Positions 63,522 through 64,000 of a stretch of DNA of 64,000 nt are shown here, one piece after another (position 1 is the first letter of the stretch; every line of letters begins with the position of its first letter). The notes below the pieces were generated by a model. The model had not been told where the DNA came from and made no database searches. It worked only from the letters and a program-made list of their open reading frames with translations. The translations under genes were made by a program, and so were the position numbers. This DNA is from Stagonosporopsis chrysanthemi (taxonomy: Eukaryota; Ascomycota; Dothideomycetes; Pleosporales; Didymellaceae): NCBI GenBank assembly GCA_022560025.1, contig JAFISE010000001.1:496001-560000 (forward strand), written 5' to 3'.

Positions 63522-64000
63522 GGGCAGATATTGTGCACCAGTGTGAAGCGGCTTCGTCGAAGAGGCACTATCGAGTGAAGCCCGAGTAGTCGGCAGGGAT
63601 CACTTGCGATCGTGTAGCGGATCATTTAATAAATGTGTATCATGTGATGAGATGTCTGCAATGGCCCCCGGTCTTGGGCGCCGACGGCTTGATAGTGGGT
63701 AGTGATGAAGATGCCGAGGCAGGCCGATCTCGAAGCGTGGCATTTGTAAGCTTCGAATGTGTCAGCATAGACCTCAAAAAACCGCATCGCCACGAAGTAG
63801 CATGCGACAAAATCATGAAGTGGTGTAGAGAAGTACTGTAGAAGAGTAGCATGTATCAAATCATGTCTTTTAGCAAGGTATCATGGTATCTGTGCTGCTC
63901 CAAGTCCCTTCCGAATATCGAGAGAGAGCTCTGTGCACGTAAAAATGCTGCCTTTTGTGTCCCAGTCCTCCTCTACCCAATGCTAAGCTGCCGAACGAGA
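63522..64000. other. right-edge intergenic sequence
   Basis: The last 0.48 kb holds overlapping short frames on both strands with no domain. It probably includes the promoter of the preceding minus-strand model. Confidence 0.5.

Overview
The window is nuclear DNA from a filamentous ascomycete, most likely a Dothideomycete of the Pleosporales type. This rests on compact genes with introns of about 45-100 nt carrying CTRAC-like branch points, a SreA-type iron regulator, HET-domain genes, a Yvc1/Spray-type channel and a polyQ-rich Pat1. The order is an inference from gene content; I could not run a search. About 29 protein genes or gene remnants and one tRNA gene are supported. Nearly all needed splicing by eye, and every spliced model was checked for frame: the exon lengths sum to whole codons.

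Layout. 0-6 kb: the 5' part of a TRP-like vacuolar cation channel (minus, running off the left edge), a 2.3 kb gap, then a GT15 alpha-mannosyltransferase (minus). 6-17 kb: PAT1, a secreted pepsin-like protease, an XPF-fold (Zip2/SHOC1-like) protein and a small Cys/Ser-rich hypothetical. 17-22 kb: prolyl-tRNA synthetase and the CCT-alpha chaperonin subunit, divergently arranged. 22-28 kb: a small secreted helical protein, a coiled-coil hypothetical, a trypsin-like protease with an odd 5' end, and a small orphan. 28-35 kb: ESA1 and REX4 head to head, an EF-hand external NADH dehydrogenase and tRNA-Tyr. 35-44 kb: a HET gene broken by two stops, TVP15, a FAR1/MULE-like zinc-finger protein, the iron repressor SREA and a thioredoxin-like protein without a CxxC. 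44-49 kb: a GC-rich block with a repeat-bearing hypothetical, PEX12 and a PQ-loop membrane protein. 49-55 kb: a MATE transporter, then a tandemly repeated leader in front of an intact HET gene. 55-64 kb: a coiled-coil protein, an ammonium transporter with GATA sites, an alpha/beta hydrolase, a GPI-type wall protein and a possible small secreted protein.

Most genes are core housekeeping: translation, protein folding, mRNA decay, chromatin, peroxisome and Golgi. The less ordinary material is: two micro-exons (8 and 11 nt); a possible alternative last exon giving the Golgi mannosyltransferase a C-terminal membrane anchor; a broken and an intact HET gene 15 kb apart; a four-copy diverged repeat plus a perfect 13-bp minisatellite forming the leader of the intact HET gene; a SreA consensus site upstream of SREA itself; and three TGATAA sites upstream of the ammonium transporter. 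I found no CRISPR array, rRNA or clear intact transposon.
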